From Pterobdella sp. o SKG-2022 (Eukaryota > Annelida > Clitellata > Hirudinida > Piscicolidae): a stretch of DNA of 64,000 nucleotides. The stretch spans positions 8,124,792-8,188,791 of the forward strand of contig OZ038324.1 in the NCBI GenBank assembly GCA_964035795.1, read 5' to 3'. The position numbers and the translations under genes are program-made. The stretch's first letter is position 1. Every line of letters starts with the position of its first letter. Below, piece by piece: positions 42,401 to 56,290 of this stretch. The notes under the pieces were generated by a model that saw only the letters and a list, made by a program, of their open reading frames with translations, searched no databases and was not told the DNA's origin.

Positions 42401-43736
42401 ATTCATTTCACGCAGCTTAATTTGATTGGCTTGTTTCAAAACCACGTGTTCCAATGCTTGAAATGATGAACAGGTAATATTTAAAAACAAAAAATAAAAA
42501 TATTTAGCAAAATATTCATTTTTTGATAATTTTCCATTTTTCCAAGTTTCAATTCATATAAAAACTTTACAAGCTTTTCCAAAACTTCTTTTTCATCTAA
42601 AAATTTTTGAAAAATTTTTGCTAAAGTTCATTTTAATGTACAGAAAATAAAAAGCATATTTTATAATTTGCGTTTTAAATGACTGTTTAATATATATTTG
42701 TGTGCTCAAAACATCCTCAAATCCCGTTTCAGGGGAGTCTGTGTCGACTTTGTGGGATTACTTGATGTTTTGTTATCTTATTCCTTGTAAGATTATTAAA
42801 AAGGAGACTTTCCAAGATAATCACTGATGCAGAAATTTTGTAATTAGTTCAATAAACACTTTGAAATTGGATTTTGTGACTATCTTTTCTGTATATTTAT
42901 CTTTTACTATTATATAGAACCAAAATTCAGGCTTTGCTACTAATAACAAAAATATTGGTGAAAAAATAATATCAATAATAAATCTAATGGTGTTATAAAT
43001 AAAAATAACAAAAAATTATAGTATTGCTAATAGTGATATCAATGATGAAGTTGAACGATACTAATAATGCTAACGATAGAAATACTGATAGTGATAACAA
43101 AGATTTTGAAACATGATATAGTAAAGATAGTGATAATAATAGGAATGCTGATGATGATGTCATGTACTGATTAAAATGGACTCACTGCAAAGACTCAATT
43201 TCCAGTCTCTTTTGGCATTTCGTTCCTGGAATGGTTTTTATCATGGCTTTTAATGAGTTTTGAAAAAAAATATTTATTTTTATACTCAAAAAAATTTCAC
43301 GCAGTCATCAATCAATTAAGACATTTTTCTCAATACCTTTTGGTTAATTATTAAATCAATACATTATCTATATAGCTCTTCAAAATCTATTTGAATCGAG
43401 TTTGAATAAACAGTTCTGAAAGCTGAGTTGATTGTGATCTCAAAGGGGAAGACATAATATGAATTATCAGTCAAGTTATGTGATGTCGATGCTATCAGTG
43501 AAGTTGTGCGCAGAACCAAGTCTGGGCAAGCATTTATGAGAGAGCGTTTTGCCGAGTTTGTCATGCTATTTAATGCATTTCTTAGAGATTTTAGAGATGA
43601 ATCTTTGAAGTTTAATTTCAAAATTTTTTTCAAAATATTTACTTTTTTTAATAAATTTACTTTGAAAGGGGTTTTTGTCGGTAGAATATAAGCTAAACTA
43701 AATAAAGATTAAACTAATGGAGAGGGGTGGGGTGGT

Positions 43737-43845
43737 GACGGATGGATGGATGGATGGATGGATGAAAGTATGGATGTATGGAAAAATGGATGTATGTATG
43801 GATGAATGGATGGAAGAATGAATGAATGGATGAGCTGGTTAGACT
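43737..43845. repeat. (ATGG)n repeat
   Basis: GGATGGATGG copies grading into ATGTATGG and AATGAATG variants. Confidence 0.9.
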
Positions 43846-44645
43846 GTGAGACATGATTAAAAGCTAAAGATGCATGCATGATATATGAGCAAAGATAAAA
43901 TAGAGTGATTGATGGAAAAGATGACGTTGAATGAATTAAACGCGGGTTCTTACTTGCAGAAAATGACGTGATAAATAAAATTCCTTAGTACTGTGTTTAT
44001 TGCATTGGTTTTAAACTAAATAATTTTCAGTTTTTGAGTTCTTTTATTTTTTTGTATTTGAATTTGGATTTATTTCGAATGTTTTTGAGTTGAAATTTCA
44101 TACAAATATGATAGGATTTGAAACGTTTTTTATTGCTCTCGTTTTGGTCTTTGAAGATAACTATGCTAAAGTCAACTGAAATATTCCACAAAATTTAAAG
44201 TCAAACAAAAAAATTGAGTTACAACCTTATAAGGCAAAAAAATGATCAAGGTAAAAACATCGGCTATTTGAATGGAAATATAACAAAACTACATTACAAC
44301 AATAACATTTTGAAAGTCGATTGAAAGCACTTACTATTGGAAAGGAAATGATTCGGATTGGATGACTGTCTCATTAACAAGTGAATAAGTCGAGAAAAAA
44401 AAAGGTTAAAAACATCAAAAAAAGGGTCATAAACCACAGAAAAAGTTGGAACTATAGAAGCTTAGTTCAAAAGTATAAAGAAGTTTGATGACAGGAACAA
44501 TTTGAGGCAGGTAATAAAACAAAGCTAATTAAAAACAAAAAAGTATTGATGCTACAATTGTTAGAAATGAACAAACAAGATAACGGTCGATGTTGGATCT
44601 GAAAAACATTTATAATAACTATTGAACAAAATGATTATTTGATAG

Positions 44646-44659
44646 GTAGTAGTAGTAGC

Positions 44660-44742
<83 letters not shown>

Positions 44743-44743
44743 C

Positions 44744-44775
<32 letters not shown>

Positions 44776-44912
44776 CAGTAGCAGTAGTAGTAGTAGTAGC
44801 AGTAGCAGTAGTAGTAGTAGTAGTAGTAGCAGTAGCAGTAGTAGTAGTAGTAGCAGTAGTAGTAGTAGCAGTAGTACTAGTAGTAGTAGTAGTAGTAGCA
44901 GTAGTAGTAGTA
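44646..44912. repeat. (AGT)n trinucleotide repeat with AGC interruptions
   Basis: About 89 triplets, mostly AGT with scattered AGC. Its long Ser, Thr/Ala and Leu reading frames are artefacts of the repeat. Confidence 0.97.
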
Positions 44913-47900
44913 ATTGTGGCTGCCGGAGTACCAAAGATTCTTTTTAGAACATGCAGTCTCATCGTTCAATGCACTCAATTAAATGTTTTTATTTGAATTC
45001 TTTAATTTAATTAAATAACTTTTAAAATGAATTTATTTCAAAATCATTTTTGTGATTTGTGAACACCTTGGAAACAAGGTTGAATAAGTTTGATGTGAAA
45101 TAGAAAATTAATCGAGTTCTTAATTTTTTCTTGGGCTTATTAGATTTATATTTAAAAAATTTTTGTAGTCAATTGAATAAAAAAACAAAAAATTGAACTA
45201 ATTATATTAACTTAAATTTACATTTAGAAAATAATCCAAAAAATTCAAAAACTCGAAAGGCTATAATTAAATTTAGAATTTCGACCTTGTTTGGCTAATT
45301 TTTTTTCTTTCTTGTTGTTATTGAGTTGTGAAAGTATATTAAAACTTCAATAGAATGTAAAAATCAAAATTTTACCAAAGAATCGTTAAAAAGATATTTA
45401 TAAATTATAATGAAAAAAAGAAATTAAAAAAAAACAAATAAATGATTGTGATGATTTTGAAAAGTTCAAGTAATGAAAAAATAACATGAAACTTCATTCC
45501 TACAAATTTTCCTTCACTTATATAACTGATTAAATTTTGAATTTTTCTAAAAATAGTTTGTTTTTCAATGTTCAAAATAACTAATAATATATAAAACTTT
45601 TACTAACATTTTATTTAAACCAGTTATTATAAAAATCAACTTTTTCTCAAATCATATTCAAAACAGTTGGTATTTCAAATAGTATTTCACTTTTAACTTG
45701 TTGCATGATTTATGCTTTTGAAATAATTTTAAATTAGAGTTTTTAAGTAAAAGTGTAAAATCTTCTTTTGATTAATCACCCTGGCAAATCATTCCTCCAT
45801 TTTAATGTTGCCAAAGAGTTTTTAAACTTCGCTTTCAAAAGTCACTTCCAGGAGTAATGATTTTGGAAAGCACAATTTTTTTGGAACAAAATTTAAGTTT
45901 TGCCATTTTTTATTTTTAAAATTATATATAAAATAACTATAGAAAATATTTATTCAATTGCTTCCAACTTCAGTTCCCATGACATGGTCTGAAAAGTTGC
46001 ATTTATAATCGATCTTTTTTGCGCTCCTCCCATATATTTTCCTCTCTAGAAAAAATATGTGGCGTATTACGCAAAGTTCATTTTTCATCAAAAATTTCAA
46101 TTTTCCATAGAATTCCACAAGATTATTTAAAAATCCCAGTTATTTTTTGCCTCATGCCATTAAGCTTAATCACATTTTCTTTTCAAACTCAGTAGAAATA
46201 ACGCCAAAAAAGTCTATATTTGGACATAATTCCACCCAAAGCAACCTAATAAAACTCTGCGTCCTCGAGCCTCACTGACAAGTAAGTGAATGCTTTTCAA
46301 AGGAACATAACAGATGTCACAAAGCTTTGTTATTTGCTTCATATTACCCCCAATTACCATCCGGAGTTTGTCTCGTTGTATGCTTTCCTATATGTCTAGA
46401 TGTTCTTTGATCCGATATTCTCAAGTTTTGTCGTTTTTGCGGTTCTTTTACATTGGTGCATTGGCATTTGTGTTCAAGTTTTTCATCATTTGAAGTGCAG
46501 TTTGTGTTGTGAGTTTTATTGTACGTCATGTGATGTGGAAATGCATAAAAAATAAAAAAATAAACAAATAAAATATGAAAATTATTTTGTTATAAGCAAA
46601 AATAAAAATTCATGTACAGTAATGTAAGTTACAATGGTACAACTGGTCAACTTTTGAGAGGTTCTCAAAATGTTTTAAAACTAACTTTTGTTAAATTCAA
46701 ATTTGAAATAATAAATCCAAAATTTCAAGTCAAATTGGGGGTCAATTTGTCTTGGAGTTCGTTTTAAGTACATCCGCATAGTGTCCAATTACACTTGATG
46801 AATTTATCAAACTTTGAAATACAAGAACTTCCACGAGATAAATACCCAGAACACAAACAATTATAAACATAATTCCAAACGTAAAACTTCGACAGATGTC
46901 ACTGAAAAATGCCTCTCTAGCACAACGCTGATTGTCTCTTCATTTCCTCACAAAGCCTATGTAAAAAAACTCAATAGATTTTATCGATTTTTAAAATTTT
47001 TTCCAAAAAATCAAAATTTGTTCTTATGTCAATATTTTTTACTGACTTCTGGCTTTTTAAAACCCGCGTCGATACAACCCGGGTCGAAGTTATATTGATA
47101 ATATTACAGCTTCAATAGAAAAATGACTAATAGGACTACTTATCATATATAACCATTACGAATGGCCACCGTTTTGAAATAATGTATTAAAAGCGAACAA
47201 TAAACAAGCAAATATAACAATAAAAGAAAGCATGGCGTAAATGATGAAGGTTTTAAAAGATCTCGCATACTTTGTGATATTGATTGTAAATGAACACAAA
47301 CATAACTTACAAAAACAATCGATCACCGCAGTTGGTTGAGGGTTGTCTAGAATAAAGTTATTACACATAAGTTACCCACGCTAGCAGAGGAAGTCTTAAG
47401 AACAGTGGTTATTAGCATAATGAGCATACATCTATGCTTGCTTAGGTACAAGTTTACATGCGACGTCTAACGAAACTACAGATTGATAAATGAAGTCATA
47501 TTTTTTGTTAATTATCTCGCATAAATCCACCATGGTGGGGACGTCTATTGGAAACAATATCATTGCACGGTGGGAGAAAGCTTTTAGAGAAGACTCAAAT
47601 GTTTGTGTATGAATGCATTTTGATTAATAAGGCGGCTTATGTTATAATTGCATGTGAAGTCTTATTAATTACTTAGGAAATAACATGAAGGACCTTTGTT
47701 TATTAATAGAACAAGCTTTTTATTGGAATAATGTTTTTGATGTTTCTCTGAAGGGAGGTATTCGTGCTATCATAGTTGGTGTTTTCATTGTTTCTAGAGA
47801 TATTCCAAGAATACTCGGGATCTTTCATGTTTTGAGTTATCAACTATCTGCAAATTTTTTTCTCGATTCATTCCACGTTAGTTGAGGATAGATTTAGCTG

Positions 47901-49451
47901 TTGTTTTGAGAGAGAATTAATTTTTAAAATTGTTTGAAATGGAAATATGTCTATTTATATCCAACGCGGCCTCATTCATTTTTATTACTCTTTTAATTGC
48001 ATGTACCGCGAAATTTTTCATTATTATTGATCGAGTTTTAAAATATTATTTTTTTATTTAAATAGTTAAAAATCATCGAATATTCATGTATGCTTCAGCT
48101 ATATTAAAATGTATTTGTTCCTACGTCAAAACCTGATGAAAAGGAGGCATTTTATCAAGAATAAGTTTTATAATAGAATATTCTCGGTGTTTTTCGACTT
48201 TTTTTATTTTGAATGCGTCATAAAAGATAAAGAAAATACTCTCAGAAATGTTTGAAAATGTACTTTCCACTAATAGAATTAAATACTTTCTTTGTTTAAA
48301 ATAAAAATTTCGAAACAAAATGATCAAAAATGAAACAGCATGAGTTTTTAATAAGATAAAAATGGATGCCTAAAAATTAATTTAAGTGCAAAAAGCAAAC
48401 AATCAAATGATATAAAAAATAAATTTTTTAATAATAAAATAAATATGATAATAAAATTATAAAATAAAAAAATATGAAACAAAAATAATTATTACTATAA
48501 CAATAGTTAGACGTACCAATAATCAGTGAAAAACTTGAATACACAATAATTATAAAAATAACAAAAAATAAGCAATAAATAAAAAACAAGCAATAAATTT
48601 AAAAAATCAACGAATATTAACAGAATATTTTCAATAAATTGGTGAAAATTATACGATTGGAAATAATAAAGAAGAGAAAAGATACTGACGAGACCTATCA
48701 AATTAAGCTCAAACTTTGGCAAATACTCATCGCATGATTGTAGAAAAGTAGAAAAAATAAATTTGAATAATTTATACCTACACATTATGATTATGAAATA
48801 GTTACTATAAATAGCTTTCTTTTATAAACGGAATATAATTAATATGGACGACATGATATTCAGTTACCACAAAGTTTTTTATTGTTGTTGGACAAACTTA
48901 ACAAAAAATTCTATTTTATCCAACGTTACCAGCTTAAAAAATTGAGATATAAATATGAAAATCTGGGTTTATATCATATAAAAAATTCAAAGCTGAAGTT
49001 CATAGACTTCAAAAATTCATAAATGCTCAATAGAAAAAACACATCTTTTAAGTAATAAATGCTGGAGAAACACGAAGAACGTGCACGAACCAAAAAACTT
49101 ATGACAAGAAAATATAACACTCATGAAGAGGATTCAAATAATCCCTTGAATAGTTTCCAATGTTGCTTATGCTGGAAATTGTTTCAAAGATGTCACATGC
49201 AAAAAGTTGAATGCAGTATATGCTTCCCTTCAATGCCCATATTAATGCAGCTTATATTGCTGTGTGCGCTGTTTACTCCAATATTATGTTTTAATAAACT
49301 TTAAAAACATCGAAAATAAAATTCCCTAAAATGGATTTTTTCATTTTTATTGAACATTCAGCGTAAAATTCCATTTACTAGCGATCAAAACCAATGAAAA
49401 ACTGCTTTAAACACAAGAAAAAAAATTGAAAACCTAGAAAATATATCTTAC

Positions 49452-51384
49452 CGGCGTCTCTCTTAGCTTTGCTTCTTCTCCCAGATGCACCCAAAGTCGA
49501 CCAACTACCCCTCTCTACGGCACCACCACCCATAACTTCAACCCTGCGATCACCCGGCTTCAATACTGGGTAGTGGCTGCGGTCTCCATTATAATTTATA
49601 CTCTCTGTGAGAATGTTTTCTGTATTTTCTGTGTTTTTTTTTTTGAATAACTTTGCATTTTCAACAACAAATTTATTACCGTTTGTAACAAGGGCATCAG
49701 CACTAACGATATTTTTGTTATTTTTATTGTTAAATTTATTATCATTTTTATTTTTAATTTTATTATTATTATTATAATAACTATTATTGTTGTTATTAGT
49801 TGTATTATAATTGTTATAATCATGCTGAAAGAGCATGAAAAATGTGTGTGTTGGTGGAAAAAAGTCCTTGAAGTTGCTTGAAGAGAGATTTTGATTGGTT
49901 AGCTGGCTATTTGAGTTTGGAGTCTTGTCTAATACTTTATGAATTTTTGAAACATTTACAAGATTGGTAAGGTTGTTAGATGCCGTGTTTTGGGTGGTGG
50001 GGTGGTATAAGATGGATTCATATTGCTTATCATCTTCCCCCATTTCATCTTCTCCTATCTTGTCTCTCCCCACCTCATCTCTCTCCATCTCATCTTTCCC
50101 CATCTCAGCTTTCCCCATCTGATCTTCTCCCCCAATTTCACCCATTCTCATATTATTCACCCACTCGTCAACCCCATAATTATCATGCAGTTTTCCACTT
50201 CCAAACAACCATTCTAAACCACCGAAAGATTTCAACGTTGCCTTGAGTTTTGAGATGTCTGTACTGAAAGCGTTGATAGAAGCATTTACATAGTAATGTT
50301 TTGGTATGGAACTTTTTTGATGTTTTTCCTTCATGTGCATTTCATTCAAGTTTTCAACGAGTACTCTGTTCTTCTGAGAAAAAGTTTCAAAGTTTGAATT
50401 GAATGTTACAGTTGATTCATTGCTGGGATTATTTTTTAACTTTTTCTGCGCCTTTTTGATATTTTTGTTTTTATTTTTCAACAAATTTACATCATCGTTA
50501 GTTTTAATTTTGGATGCTTTATTTGAAAAAATAATTTTCCAGTTTTTAATTTCTTTTCCGTTTCGAATTTTTTTCTTTTTTCCATTGAAATTATTTTCAA
50601 AATTATTAACATTACTGCCATAAATATTATGTAATCCATTTTTTGAAAAGTAATAATATTTATAACCATTATTGTTTTTATTGCTGATATTTTTATTATA
50701 TAGATTTTTATTATTGACATTGTTCTTATTGTTATTATTATATTTTTTATTATTTTTATTGTTATTATTATCGTTATTATTTTTCTTGAGCATGCTTTTA
50801 TTACTTTCTCTAATCGTATGCGTTATACTGGTGTAATTAGCGTTGAAAGACTTGTTGTAAATAATTGGCGTCGTAAGACTTTTTTGAGGTGTTGTGGTAG
50901 AGTTTGTTGTGAATTTTTTTGTGGCAAGAGGTGTTGTGGTGTGGTTTGTTGCGTAAGAAGGTGGTCTTGTGTTGGATGTTGTGATGTGGATCGTTTCATT
51001 AGATTTTGTTGTGTTGTAGGATGTTGTGTTGTAAATTGTTGTGCTGATGGTTGTTGTGTTCAAAGTTTTGGCAGTTGAACTGTGAATCTTTGTTGATGCC
51101 AAAATTGGAGATGTTGACCTCCACCCGTCAAATATTTCTTGAAACTGAATGCTTGAACCAAGTTTAGAAGCAGCCGAGTCTGAAGTAATTGTTCTACCTT
51201 GTTTTTTATCACCTTTTTCTTCATCGCAATCAATAATTGAAAGGGTCTTATCGTGCACTTTGAAAAAATATTTTTCCCTTTTTTCATTATTTTTGTGTCT
51301 GGTGAGTTTTTCGTTAGCATCTGCTAGAGAATTTGCTTGGAGAAAAAGAATGAAGAAAAAAGGAAGCAATTTCTCTTTCATCAT
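49452..51384 (-). CDS. DDR: Signal-peptide exon with Thr/Asn-rich mucin-like region, probably DDR exon 1
   Basis: The minus-strand ATG at 51384 starts a signal peptide (MMKEKLLPFFFILFLQANS). The frame stays open for 644 codons to a strong donor (GCC-G|GTAAGA, phase 1). Content in order: an acidic head, a Thr-rich block with many N-T-T and N-x-T sequons (near residues 100-190), Asn/Lys runs, a KIKNKN-type basic part, a short acidic repeat of MGEDE type (near residues 410-450), further Asn runs, and a basic RRSKAKR that could be a furin-type site. No domain is recognised. It is the only signal-peptide exon upstream of DDR on the same strand, with no gene between. A phase-1 acceptor inside the 39.45-kb exon would keep frame, but is weak. 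Membership in DDR is inference; a separate mucin-like gene is the alternative. Confidence 0.5.
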
Positions 51385-54300
51385 CCTAGCTTTTCTGCAA
51401 ATTATTTATGTTGATTGAAAAATATTCTGAAAATATTTTTCATTTTAAATCAAAAATAAGACGGTGGTTCATGCAAAATCGACTCAAAATGGAAACCAAT
51501 TTTTTTTTAAAATTCTATTTCAATAAATTCTGGAAAAAGTTTGAAACTTTCAGTTCTTATAGGCAATGTTAATTTTGGTATGCATTTGGTGGTGTGTGTA
51601 TGATGGGTCGAAGGAGGTAGATATAAGTAGAGTGTGGTGATAGGGGGGGTGAGATGTGGGTATGTGGTGCAGAGGAGGTTAGTTTTGGGTTCATAGTTTT
51701 ATGTCAGTAGGCGGTAGTGGTGGTGTGTGGTGATACAGTTATGTAGTAATATTTTTTCATTTTGAGAGATTTGTTTTTGTGATTAAAAGCCCTGGTGTCA
51801 AAGTTCAATTACGGAATCTTCTTTGGTTGCAAGATTAATATGTAGGAGATTTGTGAAAGTTTTTTTGAATTAGCTGCAATGTTTTTCAACGGAAAAAATG
51901 TTTTACAATAGCTTTCATCAATTTCTTGTGATTATCTGCTCTTCGTGATTGAGAATTCTGCATCTTGAAGTGTCTGCTCCAAATTTTTGATTCGGAAAGG
52001 AGGTCTTAATGATCTAGATGTTTCTTATCATTGGGTTTTCGCAGTTTACTTCATATATTTTTATATGGACTAGGTGGATCAATTTTTTAATTTTTCAAAG
52101 TATATGGAAGTTTCCACTTTTTCGGGGTCTTGTTTGAGTACATTCCTCCATAAACTTTTTACCGACGCAGTTTAATGTATAACTCACTCTTGTTTTTTAG
52201 TTTTGCATGCAGTTTTTTAAGTAAAATAATTAATTTCAAAATGCGTGACTAATTTTCATTTTTTTTTCAGGTACAAATGCTTATTATATTAAAATATTTC
52301 TTTTTTTACGGTCTTGATGAATATAAACCATATGGGAAAGCAATTCATTCAAAGCATAATGATGCTTATAAAAAATCAATTTTATTATACAAGTCTTTTT
52401 ATTTTTACCTTCTTTATTTCTTTTTATTTCACTCGTGTTTATTTGAAATTCTCCAAGAGCATAATCTAGATTGCAAATCATTGAGCTTTAGACTAAGAGA
52501 TGCTTTTGAAAATGCCATTTCAACAATTTTTTTGAAATCTTTGCACAAAGAAAATTAGAACGTTCGTCAATTAAAGGCAAATTATAGTTTGTCAATTCTT
52601 GCTTTTCAAAAGCTTCCACTTCGAATTGTTTTATTTTTTGTTGGATAACAAAATTATCACACGTACTCAGTATATAGTGCTTCAAAAAGCCATTTTTAGC
52701 CAATATCTCATTGAAAATCTTTAAAAATATTTAGCTCAGTGTGTTTTAATGTGCTGAAGAAAGCTTTTGGATGAGTTTGAAGTCTGTTTGGACTTTTTTA
52801 AGGTCATTTAGCCATCTTATGTCATTTAATTCAGTCAATACTTTCACTTGGCTGGGTTTTATTGAATATTTAATTTCTAATAAACTTAATGCTATTATTG
52901 GATAGCAAAATACTTGTATGATTCATGAAAAATAGTAATTCAAAGTCACTATTTTATTCTTTGGCTTTACTCCATAACTTTATTTTCCCAAATAAAATAC
53001 ACAAAATTAATTTCACAAGTTAGGGTTGATGAATGAAAATGAAATTTCCTTTTATTAGGCTTCTATTGTGTAGTGTTTTTCCATTTAATTTGAAAAATTT
53101 GCCAAAAAATCCTTAAAAATGCAAAGCTTCATTAAAATTTCATAGTTTAAATTTAAACAAGCACATACTAACAAAAAATAATATGTATAAAAGACGACCA
53201 AGTATTAATAAAAAAAACTGTTAAAACTTCAACGACATAACAAGCGTTCTATGGGTGAAAAAAATTGGCAAAGATGAAGAAAGTGAAACTGATCCATAGA
53301 GCGTAGTCACGTGATATTCAAATACATCCAAACAAGTGTGTACCTCAAGCGCTATCCCCTTAATTAACTCATCAAAAATTACCACTCCACAATCCCGTTT
53401 TGGAATTAGGTAATTTATTCTGTTAAAAATTTGTCAAAAGATTTTTGATCAGACTAATACCCTGAATTATTTAGTAGCTCTGTGTTGAGCGAGTTTTATT
53501 GTCCTGCTGAACAGTATTGAAAAAAAGTGAGTATACAATGTTTATATATATTCTATGTTTTAATTATACATACTAATTCATATGTCATTGTTGAATATAA
53601 TGAATTTCATAACTTGGTTATATATAATAAAGCATACGCAAGATATAAGCAAGTGTATAAAATTTTAAATTATATATAAGCCTAGGTAAAAACTTGAATT
53701 AAAAATACATACAGATTAAAATTTACTTTTAGCATATACAATAAAAAAATTTTTTTATTATCAGAAAATTAAATTTATTATTGAAATTATTTATTAAAAA
53801 ATCAAGTTCTAATTTTGTATGAAAAAATTTAATTTTTGAATATATATTTGAAGTGTTGAGAGATTCTTATAACTCGAATGTTGTGTGAGGCTTTTAGGAT
53901 AATAAAAAACACCTCAACTCGATGAGAAAGAAAATTATGGTTGCACTTGAAGAAAATGCATTAATAAACGCTCAATATAATGTTTCCATCCAATTTCAGT
54001 ATAACATTTCAAATATAAAAAAATATTTAAGGCTCACTTTTTTAGCTTTATCATAGCTAGAAAACTTTGTTTTAGAAAATATTTATTTATAACTGTTTTC
54101 TAAAAATAAAATTTCCAAAAACTACAAAACCACTTTTAAACGTGTGTATTAACAGTACATTACCTTCAAAGGCAGCCAAGCATTGACAGATGTGCAAAGA
54201 CCTCTGAAACATCAGCAAAAACTCAATCATAAAATTAATAAATAAGTTTGCCCGCATTTGTTTAATGATACAATGAAAGGTTTTAAAAGCATATAAACTG

Positions 54301-54487
54301 TATCTTTTTGTGGCATAAAATGACAAATTTTCTCTTACATTATTTCATTTGTTCCAGCAACTCATACCCTCTTTTTTTCATTCCTTCTTCTTGTCTTCTA
54401 CCACTTTTTTTATTTTATTTTTTTTAAATTTTTAAATTTTTTTTTAAAAATCAAAGTTTTACAGTTTTAAACTCATTAATTCTTTTA
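51385..54487. other. Region without a recognised gene
   Basis: AT-rich sequence upstream of the signal-peptide exon. It contains a G/T-rich stretch near 51580-51740 of GGTGGTGTG type. Short open frames such as 52277-52558 have no family signature. The promoter of the exon at 51384 should lie at the left end. Confidence 0.5.
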
Positions 54488-54488
54488 A

Positions 54489-54673
54489 ATGTAATGTAAT
54501 GAAATGCGGTATTTATAAAGCGCTTTTCCTTATAGATCAAAGTGCTTGCTACAAATTTAATGTAACGAAAATACACAGTGGAACAGGTGCTAATTGTCGG
54601 CCCACGCGGGATTGAACGCGGTAACTTTAGATAATTAGTCTAAGGCTCAACCATTGAGCTATAGGGGCCGACA
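54489..54673 (-). repeat. tRNA-derived SINE (tRNA-Ile-like head)
   Basis: The minus strand starts with GTCGGCCC, which pairs perfectly with GGGCCGAC at the end of the tRNA-like part (54596-54672). It has an A box (TAGCTCAATGGTTGAGC), a 5-bp anticodon stem with loop CTAATTA (anticodon AAT), and a T arm (CGCG-TTCAATCC-CGCG). The 3' body ends AAAGCGCTTTATAAATACC followed by an ATT-rich tail, a typical SINE end. The head folds well, but the attached body favours a SINE over a free tRNA gene. Confidence 0.75.
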
Positions 54674-55744
54674 AAGAGCTTATTTTTGCATAAATATTAT
54701 TTATAATTGGACATAAAACATTTAATTCCTCAATTTCATTTTTTTATTTTATCTATATATATTTTTTTTCGAATTTTATTTATTTAATCTTTATTTTTCT
54801 TTTTCCCATTTCTTTGTTTTCTTCATTTTGCTTCTTTATTCTTTTTTTTGTATTATTTATTTCCTTAAGCCTTGCCATTCATTCCATCACTCACCATTTG
54901 ACCCTCATTTATGACTCGAAGAATAAAACACAGCCTATCAACCTTCCACACCTTAGACTTAGTCTCTATACTGCTCAAGTTTCAACGTAATGAACACTCA
55001 ATTGATAATGTGTTTAAGCGTTGGACAGCAGTCTTAACAATTTTCATGAATTTAATTGGAGGTTGGAATTACGGGGAAATATGGGTGTTGAAGTAAAGTT
55101 CATAACAGCAACTTGGCAACTGAGGTGCTGGGTAGATACTCGGCATTTTGTGGAGTAATTAAGATTTGTTGAGAGATGAAGGAAGAGTAGAATATGTTTA
55201 AAATGTTTTAGATTAGTGTATCAATATTTATTATTGCTTTTATTTGCTAGTTTCTAATGAATAACAGAGATAGCGAGAGATTAGTGCAGAGATGGCGGCA
55301 ATTATTCTTGAAAGGTCCTGACGTTTGCCTCGTCAAAAATTCAAATGCAAATTATTTTCCAAAAAAAATTTGATGATGAAAAATTCCTACATTATATTCT
55401 CGACTTTGACGGGTCGATAGATATAAAGTACAGCTCATAAAAGCCGGAAGACTTAAAAATGCTTTGTGCACGGTTTTAATTTTGAATAAAACAGCTTTTG
55501 TAGCTACACTTTGGAAAAGTTTTTTTTGAAACGTCAAAGACTTTTAATTGAAAATTTTGTTAATTCGTCAAACGCTTGAAGAATTTGCCAAAACTTTATG
55601 AAATTCTATATTCTAAGATTATAAAATTTTCTTTTGAAACTTTTGAAAAGTATTTATCATTTGCAAAAAATTTAATCCTTATTTAATTAAAAATGATTGG
55701 ATACCAGTGAAAGGCATTAGTTTAGAAAAAATTTGATTGACTGA
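54674..55744. other. Region without a recognised gene
   Basis: T-rich and A-rich sequence between the SINE and the GGAT repeat. Open frames at 54911-55096 and 55352-55537 lack recognisable domains. Confidence 0.5.
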
Positions 55745-56290
55745 AAATAGAATAGATGAATGGATGCGTGAATAGGTGGATGGATGCGTGGATAGGTGGA
55801 TGGATGCGTGGATAGGTGGATGGATGCGTGGATGAATGGGTGTATGGATAGATGGATGGATCGATGGGTGGATAGATGCGTGGTTGAGTAGATGAATGGA
55901 TGGAAAGGTAAATGGATAAAAAAAAGGGTGGGTGGATGGATGAATTGGTGAATGGATAGGAGGTAGATGGTTGAAAAATTGATAGACAAATAAATAGCTG
56001 AATAAGAATGTCAGTAGATGAATGAGTGGGTTGATAGATAAATGCTTAGGTGGGGGATGGATATAAAGATGAATGGATAGATGCATGGATAGTGAAGAGA
56101 TTTTTTAAAGAAATGGATTAGTGAACACGTGAACAGAATTATAGAACTATGAATGAATGAATGAATGAATAAAGAGATTGACGGATGCATGCATGCATGT
56201 ATAAATGAATGAATGCATGGATAATTGAATGCATGCGTAGATATGAACTAATGCATGGATGTAAAAATAGTTCGACTGATGAATAGATAA
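55745..56290. repeat. (GGAT)n-derived repeat with a 20-bp higher-order unit
   Basis: Degenerate GGAT/GATG copies. Near 55760-55830 a 20-bp unit (GGTGGATGGATGCGTGGATA) is repeated three to four times. The right part shifts to AATG/GCAT units. Confidence 0.9.

Larger units (their letters stand above)
39469..49451. other. Long presumed DDR intron, no supported exon
   Basis: About 10 kb of AT-rich sequence with simple repeats. If the exon at 49452-51384 belongs to DDR, this is its first intron. Open frames at 40413-40628, 43364-43633, 46814-47098 and 48507-48785 show no recognisable domain. One further small exon (phase 1 in, phase 2 out) may be hidden here. Confidence 0.45.

Noticed and set aside
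43364..43633. 89-codon minus-strand frame as a missing DDR exon
   Set aside because: No similarity to the discoidin domain, and no convincing splice sites in the needed phases.
44561..44962. Poly-Ser, poly-Leu and poly-Thr frames
   Set aside because: All three come from the AGT trinucleotide repeat read in different frames.
55679..56086. 135-codon minus-strand frame rich in Ile/His/Pro/Ser
   Set aside because: It is a translation of the degenerate GGAT repeat.
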